The notes under the pieces: generated by a model
Told to the model about the DNA's origin: nothing
Database searches by the model: none
The model's input: the letters and a program-made list of their open reading frames with translations, nothing else
Shown: positions 41,197-50,096 of the stretch, in pieces
Layout of the letters: every line of letters starts with the position of its first letter
Position numbering within the stretch: the stretch's first letter is position 1
Made by a program: the position numbers and the translations under genes
Source of the DNA: VRUE01 sp963725085
GTDB taxonomy: Bacteria; Actinomycetota; Thermoleophilia; Solirubrobacterales; 70-9
Length of the DNA stretch: 64,000 nt
Direction of reading: 5' to 3'
Assembly: GCA_963725085.1 (NCBI GenBank)
Contig: CAVRXM010000005.1
Location: 496,001-560,000 of the forward strand

Positions 41197-42516
41197 TCAA
41201 CCAGAAGTGGTCGGCATTCGATCGCGGCGTGCCTCGCTCGCGTCGGTGGCCAACTCGAAATTGGGCCCGGTGCCCGCATTCCGCCCATGGGGTTCGAGCA
41301 GTCGCCGTAGGGTCGCCAGGCGTCCTTCCCGAGTTGGGCCCATCTCCAGGGCTCTCGAGTATGCCGCGAGCAGAGAGCGTTCCTGGTGCTCCCACGCGAG
41401 GTAGCTTTCGGCCCGGGCGCGACCGGCGGCGCCCATCGCGGCGCGGCGCCCTGGATCGTCGAGCAGATCGGAGATCAATTTCGCGAATTGCGCGTGATTC
41501 TCCGGTGCGGCGAACACGGCCGCCTCGCCGGCGCCAAATCGGGACTCGGTGAGATCGTAGGAAACGATTGGCCGGGCCATTGCCATGTACTCGGAGATCT
41601 TGACCATCGATGAGATGTCGTTCAGCGGGCTCTTGGGATCCGGAGCGATGCAGACGTCCGAGGTCGAGAGCACCCGGCTGATGGTGTCGTGCTCGACCCA
41701 GCCTGTGAACTCGACGGAGTCGTCGAGAGCAAGCTCCTTCGTCAACGCGCGCATCTCGCCGAGCACGTCGCCGTCTCCCATGAAGATCGCATGCCAGTCG
41801 GCTCGGAGGGCCTTGAGCTCTGCGAGTGCGTGCAGCGCGTGATCGACGCCATCCTGCGACCCCATGACACCTGCGTAGCTCAGCAGAAACTGCTTGCCTC
41901 TCCTCAGCTCCGGATCGGGCTCGGTTCGCCGGAAGCGCTTCAGGTCGGGGCCCGTTCTGACGACCACCACGTCGGCCGGATCGCGGCGACCGCGCTCGAG
42001 TGCGACCCGACGATAGGAGTCGTTGACGGACAGCACGACGTCCGCGCAACGAAACGCGACCTGCTCGGCCATCAGCGTCACGCGTTGCAGCAGCCCTGTC
42101 CCGAAGCGGGTCTCGTATAGCTCGGGCGTCAGGTCGTGATGATCGAAGATGAACCGGGCGCCACGCCGGCGGAGTCCGAGCACCGCGAGGAACAGGAAGT
42201 CCGGTGGACTGCAGACATGGACGAGATCGAACGACCGCTCTCTGCTCAGGCGACGGGCAAGTCGACGGATGCTCCACAGCGCCGCGAGGTACTCGATTGC
42301 GTATTCGGTGGGCCGCCCGTCCGCCCTGCGTGGCTCGTAGCGGAGAATCGTGACGCCGTCGATTTCGTCGAAGGTCTCGCGGTCGCGCTGCTCGCCGACC
42401 GGACAGATGACGGTCACGTCATAGCCGGCCCGGACGAGGGCTCTGCTCTCGTTCCAGACGTGCCGATCCGAAGGGACCGGCTCGTTCTGCACAACGATGA
42501 GGATCCGCTTGCCCAT
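41197..42516 (-). CDS. Glycosyltransferase family 4 (GT-B)
   Basis: 439 aa starting M-G-K-R-I-L-I-V-V-Q-N-E-P-V-P-S-D. The acceptor domain has H-V-C-S-P-P-D-F-L-F and F-D-H-H-D-L-T-P-E-L-Y. The donor domain has Y-A-G-V-M-G-S-Q-D-G-V-D-H and S-S-M-V-K-I-S-E-Y-M-A-M-A-R-P-I-V, the E-x7-E-like nucleotide-sugar site. Transfers a sugar from a nucleotide donor during surface-polysaccharide assembly; sugar unknown. First of three co-oriented genes (44734 to 41197). Confidence 0.9.
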   Translation of the reverse strand: MGKRILIVVQNEPVPSDRHVWNESRALVRAGYDVTVICPVGEQRDRETFDEIDGVTILRYEPRRADGRPTEYAIEYLAALWSIRRLARRLSRERSFDLVHVCSPPDFLFLAVLGLRRRGARFIFDHHDLTPELYETRFGTGLLQRVTLMAEQVAFRCADVVLSVNDSYRRVALERGRRDPADVVVVRTGPDLKRFRRTEPDPELRRGKQFLLSYAGVMGSQDGVDHALHALAELKALRADWHAIFMGDGDVLGEMRALTKELALDDSVEFTGWVEHDTISRVLSTSDVCIAPDPKSPLNDISSMVKISEYMAMARPIVSYDLTESRFGAGEAAVFAAPENHAQFAKLISDLLDDPGRRAAMGAAGRARAESYLAWEHQERSLLAAYSRALEMGPTREGRLATLRRLLEPHGRNAGTGPNFELATDASEARRDRMPTTSG

Positions 42517-42521
42517 CGATC

Positions 42522-43631
42522 TCAGGCTCGGACGTGGTCGGGCTGGAAGGCGATTCCGTCCGCAGCCTCGACCGCCCACTCGATCCTCGCCCGGTCGGCG
42601 CCGTCACCCTCGATTCGGACGCCGCCGCCATCTGTCATGAGCCGCAGATCGTCTCTGGTCCGCCACCATGTCGCGACCTCCCAGGGCAGCGCGTTCCATC
42701 CACCCTGCTGCCCGACGAGGTACTCCAGAAATTCCTCGTACATGCGAAGCCGGGCCGGCGTGTCGAGGTAGTCGGGGTGGGTGATGAGATTGATCAGGCC
42801 ACCATTCGCGATCAGCCAGTCGCTCTTCTCGGTCCAGAGGTCGATCGAATCCCTGCGAAGAACCTCCCAGAGCGTGTGATCCTGCACCAGCGTGATCGGG
42901 AGCTCGACCAGATCGCCCAGGAAGTACGGAAGAATCGAGCAGCAGCCACCTGCTTGCGGCTCGAACGGATCGGTATCCGGAAATGAGCTGTCGTACAGGG
43001 CTCCGAGCTCCGGCATCCAATCCGCGTTGCGGTGGGTCGCCGGGGAGCGGAAGCCCGCGACGTCCCAACTTGCCAGGTAGCGATGGATGGCCGGCAGTTC
43101 GCGCTCGAAGGATCGCCGGCTCTCGAACAACCTGCCGTCGTGCTTGACGCCGTGGAGGCCGATCTCGCAACCCGACGCGCGGACCTCCTCGAACAGCCCG
43201 TTCGGAATGGAATACCACTCCGCGACGAAGTTCCATGACGACCTGAGCCCGTGCCGACGCTCGATGTCGAGGACCCTCTGAACGTTGGCCACTCCGCTGG
43301 GCCCCTCCACGTCATGGGTGAGGATCGCGGCGAAGCTCCTGCCCTCGGGCCAGCTCGCGATGGTCGGGATCCGGTCGGCGCCGGACTCGGCCAGCGCCGC
43401 GCGCAGGTCAGCCTGGTGCCGCTCGACCAGCAGGGGCTCGATCGGCCAGGCGGGGAAGTCGGCACGTGCCTGGCGCTTCGCGTACAGGCGCCGCATGGCG
43501 ATCTGCACTCGACGCGGCAGCAGCGGCTTGGCTGCGTAGTAGGCCGCCATCAACCGCGAACGGGCGGCATCCGGACCGTGGTATCGCTCCTCGAGGTAAT
43601 GGCGTGGATCGGGGTCGTGGATCACGCTCAA
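42522..43631 (-). CDS. Polysaccharide deacetylase-like (NodB) protein
   Basis: About 369 aa. NodB-type blocks: A-I-L-T-H-D-V-E-G (motif 1, with the second Asp replaced in the T-H-D-V form), I-G-L-H-G-V-K-H-D-G (motif 2 metal His), F-R-S-P-A-T-H-R-N (motif 3) and a late L-I-T-H-P-D-Y. Probably trims acetyl groups from polysaccharide amino sugars. The start is a TTG at 43631 or a GTG at 43625; the long upstream frame is not coding. 6 bp upstream of the GT4 gene. Confidence 0.82.
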   Translation of the reverse strand: MSVIHDPDPRHYLEERYHGPDAARSRLMAAYYAAKPLLPRRVQIAMRRLYAKRQARADFPAWPIEPLLVERHQADLRAALAESGADRIPTIASWPEGRSFAAILTHDVEGPSGVANVQRVLDIERRHGLRSSWNFVAEWYSIPNGLFEEVRASGCEIGLHGVKHDGRLFESRRSFERELPAIHRYLASWDVAGFRSPATHRNADWMPELGALYDSSFPDTDPFEPQAGGCCSILPYFLGDLVELPITLVQDHTLWEVLRRDSIDLWTEKSDWLIANGGLINLITHPDYLDTPARLRMYEEFLEYLVGQQGGWNALPWEVATWWRTRDDLRLMTDGGGVRIEGDGADRARIEWAVEAADGIAFQPDHVRA

Positions 43632-43702
43632 ACCAACGGTTAGGGCTCTTCCGGGCTTCTGTCGGCAAGCGAAGTCACGAGGGGTCCCGGCCCGACGGCG
43701 GG

Positions 43703-44734
43703 CTATGCCACGTGGCGGTAGAGCGCCTCTCCGACCATGCGGCCGACCAGAGCCGGAGAACGGCGGATCGTTGCGCCCATGATGCGGTCGCGCAGCGCCG
43801 ACTCGGACGCCGGCTCGTGATCGCTGAAGTAGGTATAGGGGAGCTCGACCTCGTTGGCTCCCCAACCACTCTTGAAGGCGCGCAGTCCCTCGTTCTCGAG
43901 CTCGGTTCGCCCGAAGTCGAAGGTGTGGAAGCCCTCCTCGCACGACCAGCGGATCGCTTCGGAAAGAAGGAGGTTATTGGGGCGCTTGTTGAGAGCGCGC
44001 TCATCGGAGGCGCCGTACTTGTAGGTGACCGTGCCGTTGTGGGTCAGGAAGACCGCAGCGGCAATCGGCTGGTCATCCTCGACAATCGTCCAAACGAATC
44101 CCAACCCCGCGGCGAACAGCTCCTCGAAGCGCCTGATGAATCGCTTCGGCTGGGTGGGCACTCCGAGTTTCCGGCGCGTCCTCAGATGAAGGGAGTAGAA
44201 GGTGTCCAGGGCGGCGAGGTCGGTCCGCCGTACTCCGACAAGCCCTTCGCGCCGAGCCTTCTTGACTCCACGGGCCCGCGACTTCGTAAAGCCGTCTTCG
44301 ACCTGGCCCGGATCATCTGTCAAGGGAAGGATGTGGCGGACGAACCGAGTTCGAACGAAGGCTTTCGGCGAGGGCAGGGATCCATGGACGGTCAGCTCCA
44401 GGCCTGACCGTCGAGTCTCCTTCGATAGGGCCTTCGCCAGCGCATCCAATGCCTCGGAGCTCGCATCTCCAGCCAATGCCGGCGAGCAGATGTCCGAGAA
44501 TGGCAGCGAGACCATTCGCCTGCCCGTGAGCCTGCTGTTGACCCGTGCGATCGGGATTCCGGCCTCGATTCCCGCACCGTTTTCGACACAGCAGGCCTGG
44601 AGCTCGTATCCGTACTGCAGGCGAAGAAGCTCCAGCCAACGGGGGTGGTGGAAGATTTCTCCAGAGGGGCTGCCTGCGACGAAAGAGAGCCAATCCGGGT
44701 CTGAGATGGGGTCGATGAATCGTGTGCTCAGCAC
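43703..44734 (-). CDS. FemAB/GNAT_6-family acyl/aminoacyltransferase-like protein
   Basis: 343 aa. Segments typical of FemAB-like proteins in exopolysaccharide loci: F-H-H-P-R-W-L-E-L-L, Y-G-Y-E-L-Q-A-C, L-P-F-S-D, then F-Y-S-L-H-L-R-T-R-R-K-L-G-V-P, P-I-A-A-A-V-F-L-T-H-N-G-T-V-T-Y-K-Y-G-A-S and F-D-F-G-R-T-E-L-E-N-E-G-L-R-A-F-K. Likely adds an acyl or aminoacyl group to a glycan or lipid-linked precursor; substrate unknown. Divergent from the acyltransferase at 44816. Confidence 0.82.
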   Translation of the reverse strand: MLSTRFIDPISDPDWLSFVAGSPSGEIFHHPRWLELLRLQYGYELQACCVENGAGIEAGIPIARVNSRLTGRRMVSLPFSDICSPALAGDASSEALDALAKALSKETRRSGLELTVHGSLPSPKAFVRTRFVRHILPLTDDPGQVEDGFTKSRARGVKKARREGLVGVRRTDLAALDTFYSLHLRTRRKLGVPTQPKRFIRRFEELFAAGLGFVWTIVEDDQPIAAAVFLTHNGTVTYKYGASDERALNKRPNNLLLSEAIRWSCEEGFHTFDFGRTELENEGLRAFKSGWGANEVELPYTYFSDHEPASESALRDRIMGATIRRSPALVGRMVGEALYRHVA

Positions 44735-44815
44735 TGCAGATCAACGCATGGGGGCAGGCTTTCTTCCTTCCGGCCGGCGGAAGGCGGCGCTTCCCGACGG
44801 CGTTACTTTCGGGCC

Positions 44816-45436
44816 ATGCTTGTCCGACCAGAGCCATCGAAGGTGCTTTATTCGATGAGACAGAGGATGGGGTTGCGCAACGCGTTCGGGGAGCTTTCCC
44901 AACAGCCGCGCATCTGGAAATACCGAATCCTGTCTAGCTGCCGGTGGGATGGCGGGCGGCCGGTCATCCTTCAGCCGGTGCTCTTCCTTGGACCGGGCAC
45001 GGTTTCGCTTGGCGAGGGCGTTCAGTTCGGCTGGAAGCAGTCTCCACTCTTCTACACCGGGTACTGCCATGTCGAGGTGAGCAGCGAGTCGGCCCGGGTC
45101 GAAATCGGGGACCGAACGGAGTTCAACAACAACCTGATGATCAAGAGCGAGGGGGCCGGGATCCGAGTCGGCCGGGACGGCCTGTTCGGCGCCCATGTCG
45201 AAATATTCGACAGCGATTTCCACGATCTCGATCCCGGCCGCCGCAGGGCCGGAACCCAGAGGACGGCGCCGGTTGAGATCGGGGACAACGTCTTCGTCGG
45301 CATGGGGGTGCGAATCCTCAAGGGAACGACGATCGGATCCGACTCGGTGGTGGGCGCCGGCTCGGTCGTCACTGGGTCGATCCCGCCCGGGGTCATCGCC
45401 GCGGGCAATCCGGCACGCGTCATCCGCGAGCTCTGA
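44816..45436 (+). CDS. Left-handed beta-helix (hexapeptide) acyltransferase
   Basis: 206 aa. Hexapeptide turns (I-E-I-G-D-R-T, I-R-V-G-R-D-G, V-E-I-G-D-N-V-F-V-G-M-G, I-G-S-D-S-V-V-G-A-G-S-V-V) and the C-terminal I-A-A-G-N-P-A-R-V-I-R are typical of the WbbJ/maltose-O-acetyltransferase group. The catalytic-His region is D-S-D-F-H-D-L-D. Probably O-acetylates a sugar in the repeat unit. Opens the plus-strand arm of the polysaccharide locus. Confidence 0.9.
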   Translation: MLVRPEPSKVLYSMRQRMGLRNAFGELSQQPRIWKYRILSSCRWDGGRPVILQPVLFLGPGTVSLGEGVQFGWKQSPLFYTGYCHVEVSSESARVEIGDRTEFNNNLMIKSEGAGIRVGRDGLFGAHVEIFDSDFHDLDPGRRRAGTQRTAPVEIGDNVFVGMGVRILKGTTIGSDSVVGAGSVVTGSIPPGVIAAGNPARVIREL

Positions 45437-45540
45437 TCGCAGGACGCCGAAAGAAGGTCGTGGGATTGCCCGTTCATTGGCTACCGGAATTTCGCCGCTG
45501 CTGAAGCTGCCAACCCAACCCGAAAGACCGGGAGTCCCCA

Positions 45541-46464
45541 TTGGAGCTGGTCAAGATCCTACGAGAGCTGCACGCACGAAAGGGCCTCGTCGCCCTCGTG
45601 CTCGGCATCTCGCTTCTGACCGGCTTTCTCCTCGCTTTCCAGCCCGGTCTTCCACCGAAAAGCCGCCAGTATCGGGTCGCAGTGGCGACATCGGACATCC
45701 TGGTGGATACGCGGGACTCGCGGGTGGTCACCGTCGGGGGTAAGGCCCCGGACCTGCCGACGCTCACGAGTCGCGCGGACCTGGTGGCGAACCTGATGAC
45801 CAGTGGTCCCCTGAAGGATGCGATCGCCAAGACTGCCGGGGTGGATCCGAATGAGCTGGTCGTGGTGCCACCTGCAAACGCCGCCACGCCGACCACACCG
45901 GGGGGTGCGCCGGTTCCGGTAAGGCCGCGTGCGAGTCTCGGGATTCCCGACGCCAAGGCAAAGATCCTCAGCCTCTCAACGGACGAAACCCTCCCGATCC
46001 TTCATGTCTCGGCACAGGCTCCGGATGTGGAGACAGCCCGAAAGCTGTCCGGCGGGACGATAGTCGGCCTGAGGAAGTACCTCGGCTCGGTCGCGGCGTC
46101 GCAGGGCATCCCCGCGGCGCATCAACTGGTCGTCAGGCAGTTCGGAGCGCCATTGGCCGGAACGGTGACAAGAGGGCTGCCACGCCGCTATGCCCTCGCG
46201 GCAACCTTGATCGTGGCCCTGCTCGGTTGCGGAGCGATCGTGGGTGGATCTTGGTTCATTCGCAGCTGGAAGCAGATTGAAGAAGCGGAGAGCCGGGGGC
46301 ACGCCGCAGATGAGAGCGGCGGCAGGGGTGATGAGAATCCGGCCGCGACCCCGGATGAGGAGCCGGCGGTGCTACGTCTCGACAATTCAGCGCTCGGGTC
46401 AGCGAAGGCCCGCCCGGAATCTTCTGCCGAGCTGTCAGCAGCCACGCATCACTCCGAGGTCTGA
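45541..46464 (+). CDS. Wzz-like chain-length determinant protein 1 (no kinase domain)
   Basis: 307 aa from a TTG at 45541. Membrane helix at about 17-34, an extracytoplasmic region of about 170 aa (I-L-V-D-T-R-D-S-R-V-V, L-T-S-R-A-D-L-V-A-N-L-M, L-P-I-L-H-V-S-A-Q-A-P-D, V-V-R-Q-F-G-A-P), a second helix at about 220-242 and a Glu/Ala-rich cytoplasmic tail. The topology matches Wzz/polysaccharide co-polymerases, but the tail lacks Walker motifs, so it is not a BY-kinase. First of four tandem relatives. Confidence 0.75.
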   Translation: MELVKILRELHARKGLVALVLGISLLTGFLLAFQPGLPPKSRQYRVAVATSDILVDTRDSRVVTVGGKAPDLPTLTSRADLVANLMTSGPLKDAIAKTAGVDPNELVVVPPANAATPTTPGGAPVPVRPRASLGIPDAKAKILSLSTDETLPILHVSAQAPDVETARKLSGGTIVGLRKYLGSVAASQGIPAAHQLVVRQFGAPLAGTVTRGLPRRYALAATLIVALLGCGAIVGGSWFIRSWKQIEEAESRGHAADESGGRGDENPAATPDEEPAVLRLDNSALGSAKARPESSAELSAATHHSEV

Positions 46465-46476
46465 CCTGGCCAGAGG

Positions 46477-47256
46477 ATGCGCCTTGGCATCTACATGCGC
46501 GAGCTATGGGGCCACAAGGTCGGCCTGGGCCTGTGTTTCGTCATCGCCGCGTTGGCGACGACCCAGGTCGTCTACGGCGTCAGCCTGTTGCCGCCGAGGA
46601 TCGAAGGAGACTCCCTCGACGTCGCCAGCGCATCAACTCACATGATCGTCGACGCGCCTCGGTCGACCATCGTGGACCCGCACACCGACGCCTACACGAT
46701 CCAGTCTCTCGCGAACCGGGCGTTGATCCTCGGCAACGTGATGGCCAGCCTGCCGGTCCGCCGTTACATCGCCCGCCGCGTCGGAATCTCCGCCGACCAG
46801 ATCCGCGTCGAGCCCCCGCTGACGGCCGAACAGCCGCGCGTCCTGGTCGATTCGGCTCACACACCGCACGCCTCCGACATTCTCAAGCGGCCTGACGAAT
46901 ACCGGCTCAGCATCCAGGCGGATCCGACTGGCCCGGTGCTCGATATCTATGCGGTCGCCCCGAGCTCCGACGGGGCGACCAAACTCGCCAACGCGTCGAT
47001 TGAAGGGCTGCGCGACTATCTCGGATCGGTCGCATTGAAGGACCGGACGCCAAAGGCGGATCGGGTGCGGCTCGAGCAGCTCGGACGCGCCACCGGTGGC
47101 TCGATCGACAACGGCGCCGGAATCGAGATCGGGACCCTCACCTTCCTGCTCGTCTTCGGGATCGGCTGTCTCGGGGTGCTCTTCTTCGCCCGGGTACGGC
47201 GCGGATGGGAGATCGCTGCAAACAGCAACGTCCCATCGTCCCAGGAGGCGGGCTAG
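46477..47256 (+). CDS. Wzz-like chain-length determinant protein 2
   Basis: 259 aa, ATG start 13 bp after the previous stop. Same plan: helix at 14-36, M-I-V-D-A-P-R-S-T-I-V-D, L-A-N-R-A-L-I-L-G-N-V-M, A-R-R-V-G-I-S-A-D-Q-I, V-L-D-I-Y-A-V-A-P, A-T-K-L-A-N-A-S-I-E-G-L, L-E-Q-L-G-R-A, second helix at about 215-237. No kinase. Closest in the set to protein 4, sharing the opening M-R-L-G-x-x-M-R-E-L-W-x-H-K. Confidence 0.78.
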   Translation: MRLGIYMRELWGHKVGLGLCFVIAALATTQVVYGVSLLPPRIEGDSLDVASASTHMIVDAPRSTIVDPHTDAYTIQSLANRALILGNVMASLPVRRYIARRVGISADQIRVEPPLTAEQPRVLVDSAHTPHASDILKRPDEYRLSIQADPTGPVLDIYAVAPSSDGATKLANASIEGLRDYLGSVALKDRTPKADRVRLEQLGRATGGSIDNGAGIEIGTLTFLLVFGIGCLGVLFFARVRRGWEIAANSNVPSSQEAG

Positions 47257-47988
47257 GTGGGAGTCGCCACCCTGCCGCATGTGCTCTGGAGGCGACGGAT
47301 CGCCGTAGCCGTCGGTGCGCTATTGGCGATCGCGGCGACGGCCGCCGGCATCCATCGGGGGGGCGGCGCCGCGCCGACCGCCTCCTCGCTGACACGGGTC
47401 CTCATCGACACCCCGCAGTCTCTCGTCGCCGACGCCAAGGCCAGGGGATCCGACACGATCTACACCAGGGCACAGTTGTTGGCGAACCTGATCGCCGACG
47501 ACCACGCGAAGGCGGCGATCGCCCGCAGGGCGCGGTTGCAGCCTACCGAAGTTGCGATTGCAGGTCCCGGCGCTGCTGCACCCCCGACCGTCATCACTGC
47601 ACTCGCCGAACAGACGACCATGGTGGCGAAGCCGACCCAGCCCTACCTCGTGTCCGTCGAGGTGGCTCCTAGCCTTCCGATCATCTCGATCGACGCCAAT
47701 GCGCCGCGTCGAGATGAAGCGGTGAAGCTCGGCAGGGCCACCGTCGAGACGCTCAACTCGGTGGCACGAGTCGCGCCGGGTGGGGGCAACAGCGTGGTGA
47801 TCAAGCAACTCGGACGGCCGCTGATCGAGATCAACATTCCAAAGCGGGGGAGGGCGAAAGCGGTGATCGGCGGGCTGACACTCTTCATCCTCTGGTGCCT
47901 GGGCTGTGTCGTCTTCGACGGGATTGTTCGTCGCCGCAGATCGGGCCGCGCCGAATGGCTCGATACACAGGGAATCCTCGGGGGGTGA
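47257..47988 (+). CDS. Wzz-like chain-length determinant protein 3
   Basis: 243 aa, GTG start immediately after the previous TAG. Helix at about 15-33, V-L-I-D-T-P-Q-S-L-V-A-D, Y-T-R-A-Q-L-L-A-N-L-I, A-R-R-A-R-L-Q-P-T-E-V, I-I-S-I-D-A-N-A-P, A-V-K-L-G-R-A-T-V-E-T-L, I-K-Q-L-G-R-P-L, second helix at about 205-226, short basic tail. Divergent from proteins 2 and 4 in sequence but with the same landmarks, arguing for old duplications kept under selection. Confidence 0.76.
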   Translation: MGVATLPHVLWRRRIAVAVGALLAIAATAAGIHRGGGAAPTASSLTRVLIDTPQSLVADAKARGSDTIYTRAQLLANLIADDHAKAAIARRARLQPTEVAIAGPGAAAPPTVITALAEQTTMVAKPTQPYLVSVEVAPSLPIISIDANAPRRDEAVKLGRATVETLNSVARVAPGGGNSVVIKQLGRPLIEINIPKRGRAKAVIGGLTLFILWCLGCVVFDGIVRRRRSGRAEWLDTQGILGG

Positions 47989-47991
47989 GCG

Positions 47992-48744
47992 ATGCGTCTC
48001 GGGATGCACATGCGTGAGCTCTGGGAGCACAAGCTCGGTTTCGCACTCGCGCTAGTGCTCGCCCTGCTTGCCGCCTCCCATGTGTACGGATTCAGTCTCT
48101 TCCCCCCTGGGCCCGAGCAGAGGGCTGACCACAGTCGCGCGGTGACGCATGTCCTCGTTGACACCCCCCAGTCGAGCACCGTCGACCTGCGCCAGAACAC
48201 CTATGAACTCGAAGGGCTCATCAATCGGGCCCGGCTGATCAGCAACTCGATGGCGACCGCGGGCGCGCGCGAACGGATAGCACGCCGGGCCGGCGTTCCG
48301 GTCAGCGCGATCACGACGATCACCCCACTGAACGCGGAGTACGCGGACAGCGGCGGTCCGCAGGGGGCCGCGGGCATTTCGGGAGCCTCGCAGTACCGCC
48401 TCGAAATCTTGGCGAACCCGACCGTGCCGGTGATCGACATCGATACCGAGGCGCCGACGAAGGGTGCCGCACTGAAGCTGGCAAACGCCACCGCCACCGG
48501 CCTCAACTCCCAACTCGCCGCGTTGGCCAGGAGCCAGGCGACGCCGCGGGATTCACGGATCGAACTGGTTCAACTGGGACGGGCGCAGCCGGTGGCCACG
48601 AGCCGCGGCGGCGGCCCGCTGTTGGGGCTGTTCGTCTTTGCGTTGGTCTTTGCAATCGCCTCCGCAATGGTGCTGTTCGTCACTCGGGTGCGAAAAGGCT
48701 GGCGACTGGGCAACGACACGCTCGGCACCGACCCGCCGTCCTGA
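47992..48744 (+). CDS. Wzz-like chain-length determinant protein 4
   Basis: 250 aa, ATG 3 bp after the previous stop. Opening M-R-L-G-M-H-M-R-E-L-W-E-H-K, helix at about 16-34, V-L-V-D-T-P-Q-S-S-T-V-D, L-I-N-R-A-R-L-I-S-N-S-M, A-R-R-A-G-V-P-V-S-A-I, V-I-D-I-D-T-E-A-P, A-L-K-L-A-N-A-T-A-T-G-L, L-V-Q-L-G-R-A, second helix at about 207-230. The D-T-P-Q-S and Q-L-G-R blocks shared by the family mark it as one lineage. Confidence 0.78.
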   Translation: MRLGMHMRELWEHKLGFALALVLALLAASHVYGFSLFPPGPEQRADHSRAVTHVLVDTPQSSTVDLRQNTYELEGLINRARLISNSMATAGARERIARRAGVPVSAITTITPLNAEYADSGGPQGAAGISGASQYRLEILANPTVPVIDIDTEAPTKGAALKLANATATGLNSQLAALARSQATPRDSRIELVQLGRAQPVATSRGGGPLLGLFVFALVFAIASAMVLFVTRVRKGWRLGNDTLGTDPPS

Positions 48745-48805
48745 TCGGTGAGCCGAGCGTTGCAGAAAGAACCCCAGCCCTTCGTCGTTGCCTGAACGAG
48801 AGCCA

Positions 48806-49942
48806 ATGCAGATCAAGCCTCTAGTCAAGGTAATCGTGCCCTGTTACGACTACGCGGACTACCTCGCCGCCTGTGTCGACAGCGTTCTGGGCCAGGAAGG
48901 CGTCGACGTGCGCCTCCTGATCATCGACGACTGCTCTCCTGACGACACCCCGACCGTTGCGCGCCGCATCGCGGGCGATGACGATCGTGTCGAATACCGT
49001 CGCCATGAGCAGAACCTCGGCCTGATCGCGACCGCGAACGAGGGCTTGAAGTGGGCAGCAGACGGGGACTATGTCGTGATCCTTTCCGCCGATGACATGC
49101 TCACGCCGGGGTCGCTGAGTCGGGCCACCCGGGTGATGGAGTCGAACCCTCACGTCGGATTGGTCTACGGGCGTGCGGTGCAATTTGCCAGCGATCAGCA
49201 ACCGCCGCTTAGAGGGAGGCGCTGGGGCGGGACGAAGGTCTGGTCGACCCAGGGTTGGATTCGCCTGCCGCTGTCACCTGCCGGCAAATGGCGCGGGACG
49301 AAGGTCTGGTCCGGTGAAGACTGGATCCGTCTTCGCTGTCGTTCAGGCCATGGCTGCATTTCGTCTCCCGAGGCCGTGGTGCGCACCTCGGTCCAGCGCA
49401 AGGCCGGTGTCTACGATCCTGACGGAGGCCACATGAGCGAGGTCAACATGTGGCTGCGGATCGCCGCTATCTCGGACGTGGCCTATGTGAAGGGCGCCGC
49501 CCAGGCGCTGTATCGCATCCATACCGACAGCATGTTCCGCACCATGCTCAGCAGCAGCACCGGGCCGATAACTGATCTCACCAACCGAAGGGCCGCATTC
49601 GACGGCTTCTTCGCGGGCTCGGGCGCACAGCTTCGTGGGGCGGCCGACCTCCACGCCACGGCATCCTGCACGCTTGCCCGCCAGGCACTTTGGCAAGCGA
49701 GTCGCGCCTACGATCGGGACAAGGTCGACCACCCCGGAGAGGTGTCTGCCGAGGAGTTCGTCGCCTTCGCTCTGCAGACATATCCCGACGCACGCCGTCT
49801 CCGCGAGTGGCGTGGCCTTTGGCTGCGACAGCAAATCGGCGCCGGCCGCTCGCTTTGGTTCCCGCCGTTCCTGGCCACGGGAGCTGCCCACCGACTGCGC
49901 GCCCACTACAACCGCCTGCGCTTGCATGCGCGCGGCATCTAG
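48806..49942 (+). CDS. Glycosyltransferase family 2 with internal duplication
   Basis: 378 aa from the ATG at 48806 (a TTG 18 nt upstream is in frame). GT-A signatures: K-V-I-V-P-C-Y-D-Y-A-D-Y-L, L-L-I-I-D-D-C-S-P-D-D-T, N-L-G-L-I-A-T-A-N-E-G, V-V-I-L-S-A-D-D-M-L (DxD-type Mn site). Residues about 139-183 contain a 22-aa segment (G-T-K-V-W-S-x3-W-I-R-L) twice. H-M-S-E-V-N-M-W-L-R-I-A is the acceptor-loop E-D-x-x-x-W region. Probably adds one sugar of the repeat unit. Confidence 0.88.
   Translation: MQIKPLVKVIVPCYDYADYLAACVDSVLGQEGVDVRLLIIDDCSPDDTPTVARRIAGDDDRVEYRRHEQNLGLIATANEGLKWAADGDYVVILSADDMLTPGSLSRATRVMESNPHVGLVYGRAVQFASDQQPPLRGRRWGGTKVWSTQGWIRLPLSPAGKWRGTKVWSGEDWIRLRCRSGHGCISSPEAVVRTSVQRKAGVYDPDGGHMSEVNMWLRIAAISDVAYVKGAAQALYRIHTDSMFRTMLSSSTGPITDLTNRRAAFDGFFAGSGAQLRGAADLHATASCTLARQALWQASRAYDRDKVDHPGEVSAEEFVAFALQTYPDARRLREWRGLWLRQQIGAGRSLWFPPFLATGAAHRLRAHYNRLRLHARGI
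49222..49353 (+). repeat. 66-bp tandem duplication inside the GT2 gene
   Basis: The landmark CGGGACGAAGGTCTGGTC starts at 49228 and again at 49294, a 66-bp (22-codon) period, with about three quarters of the unit recognisably repeated. Because it is in frame, the gene stays open. The second copy (G-T-K-V-W-S-G-E-D-W-I-R-L-R-C) looks like the ancestral one, since it continues into the conserved S-G-H-G-C-I-S-S-P. Confidence 0.85.
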
Positions 49943-50096
49943 GTGTTGTACGAGCCCAGGGCGCCCCCGGCATGCGCCGCAGGCCGACTCCGCTGACGGA
50001 AGCTCATGCCCGGCCAGGGCGTTTATTTGAGGCAGATGGCACCGCGTTACGAGCCCACGTGCCCGCCCGCCGTCGGCGGGGTCGTCGAGACACGCC

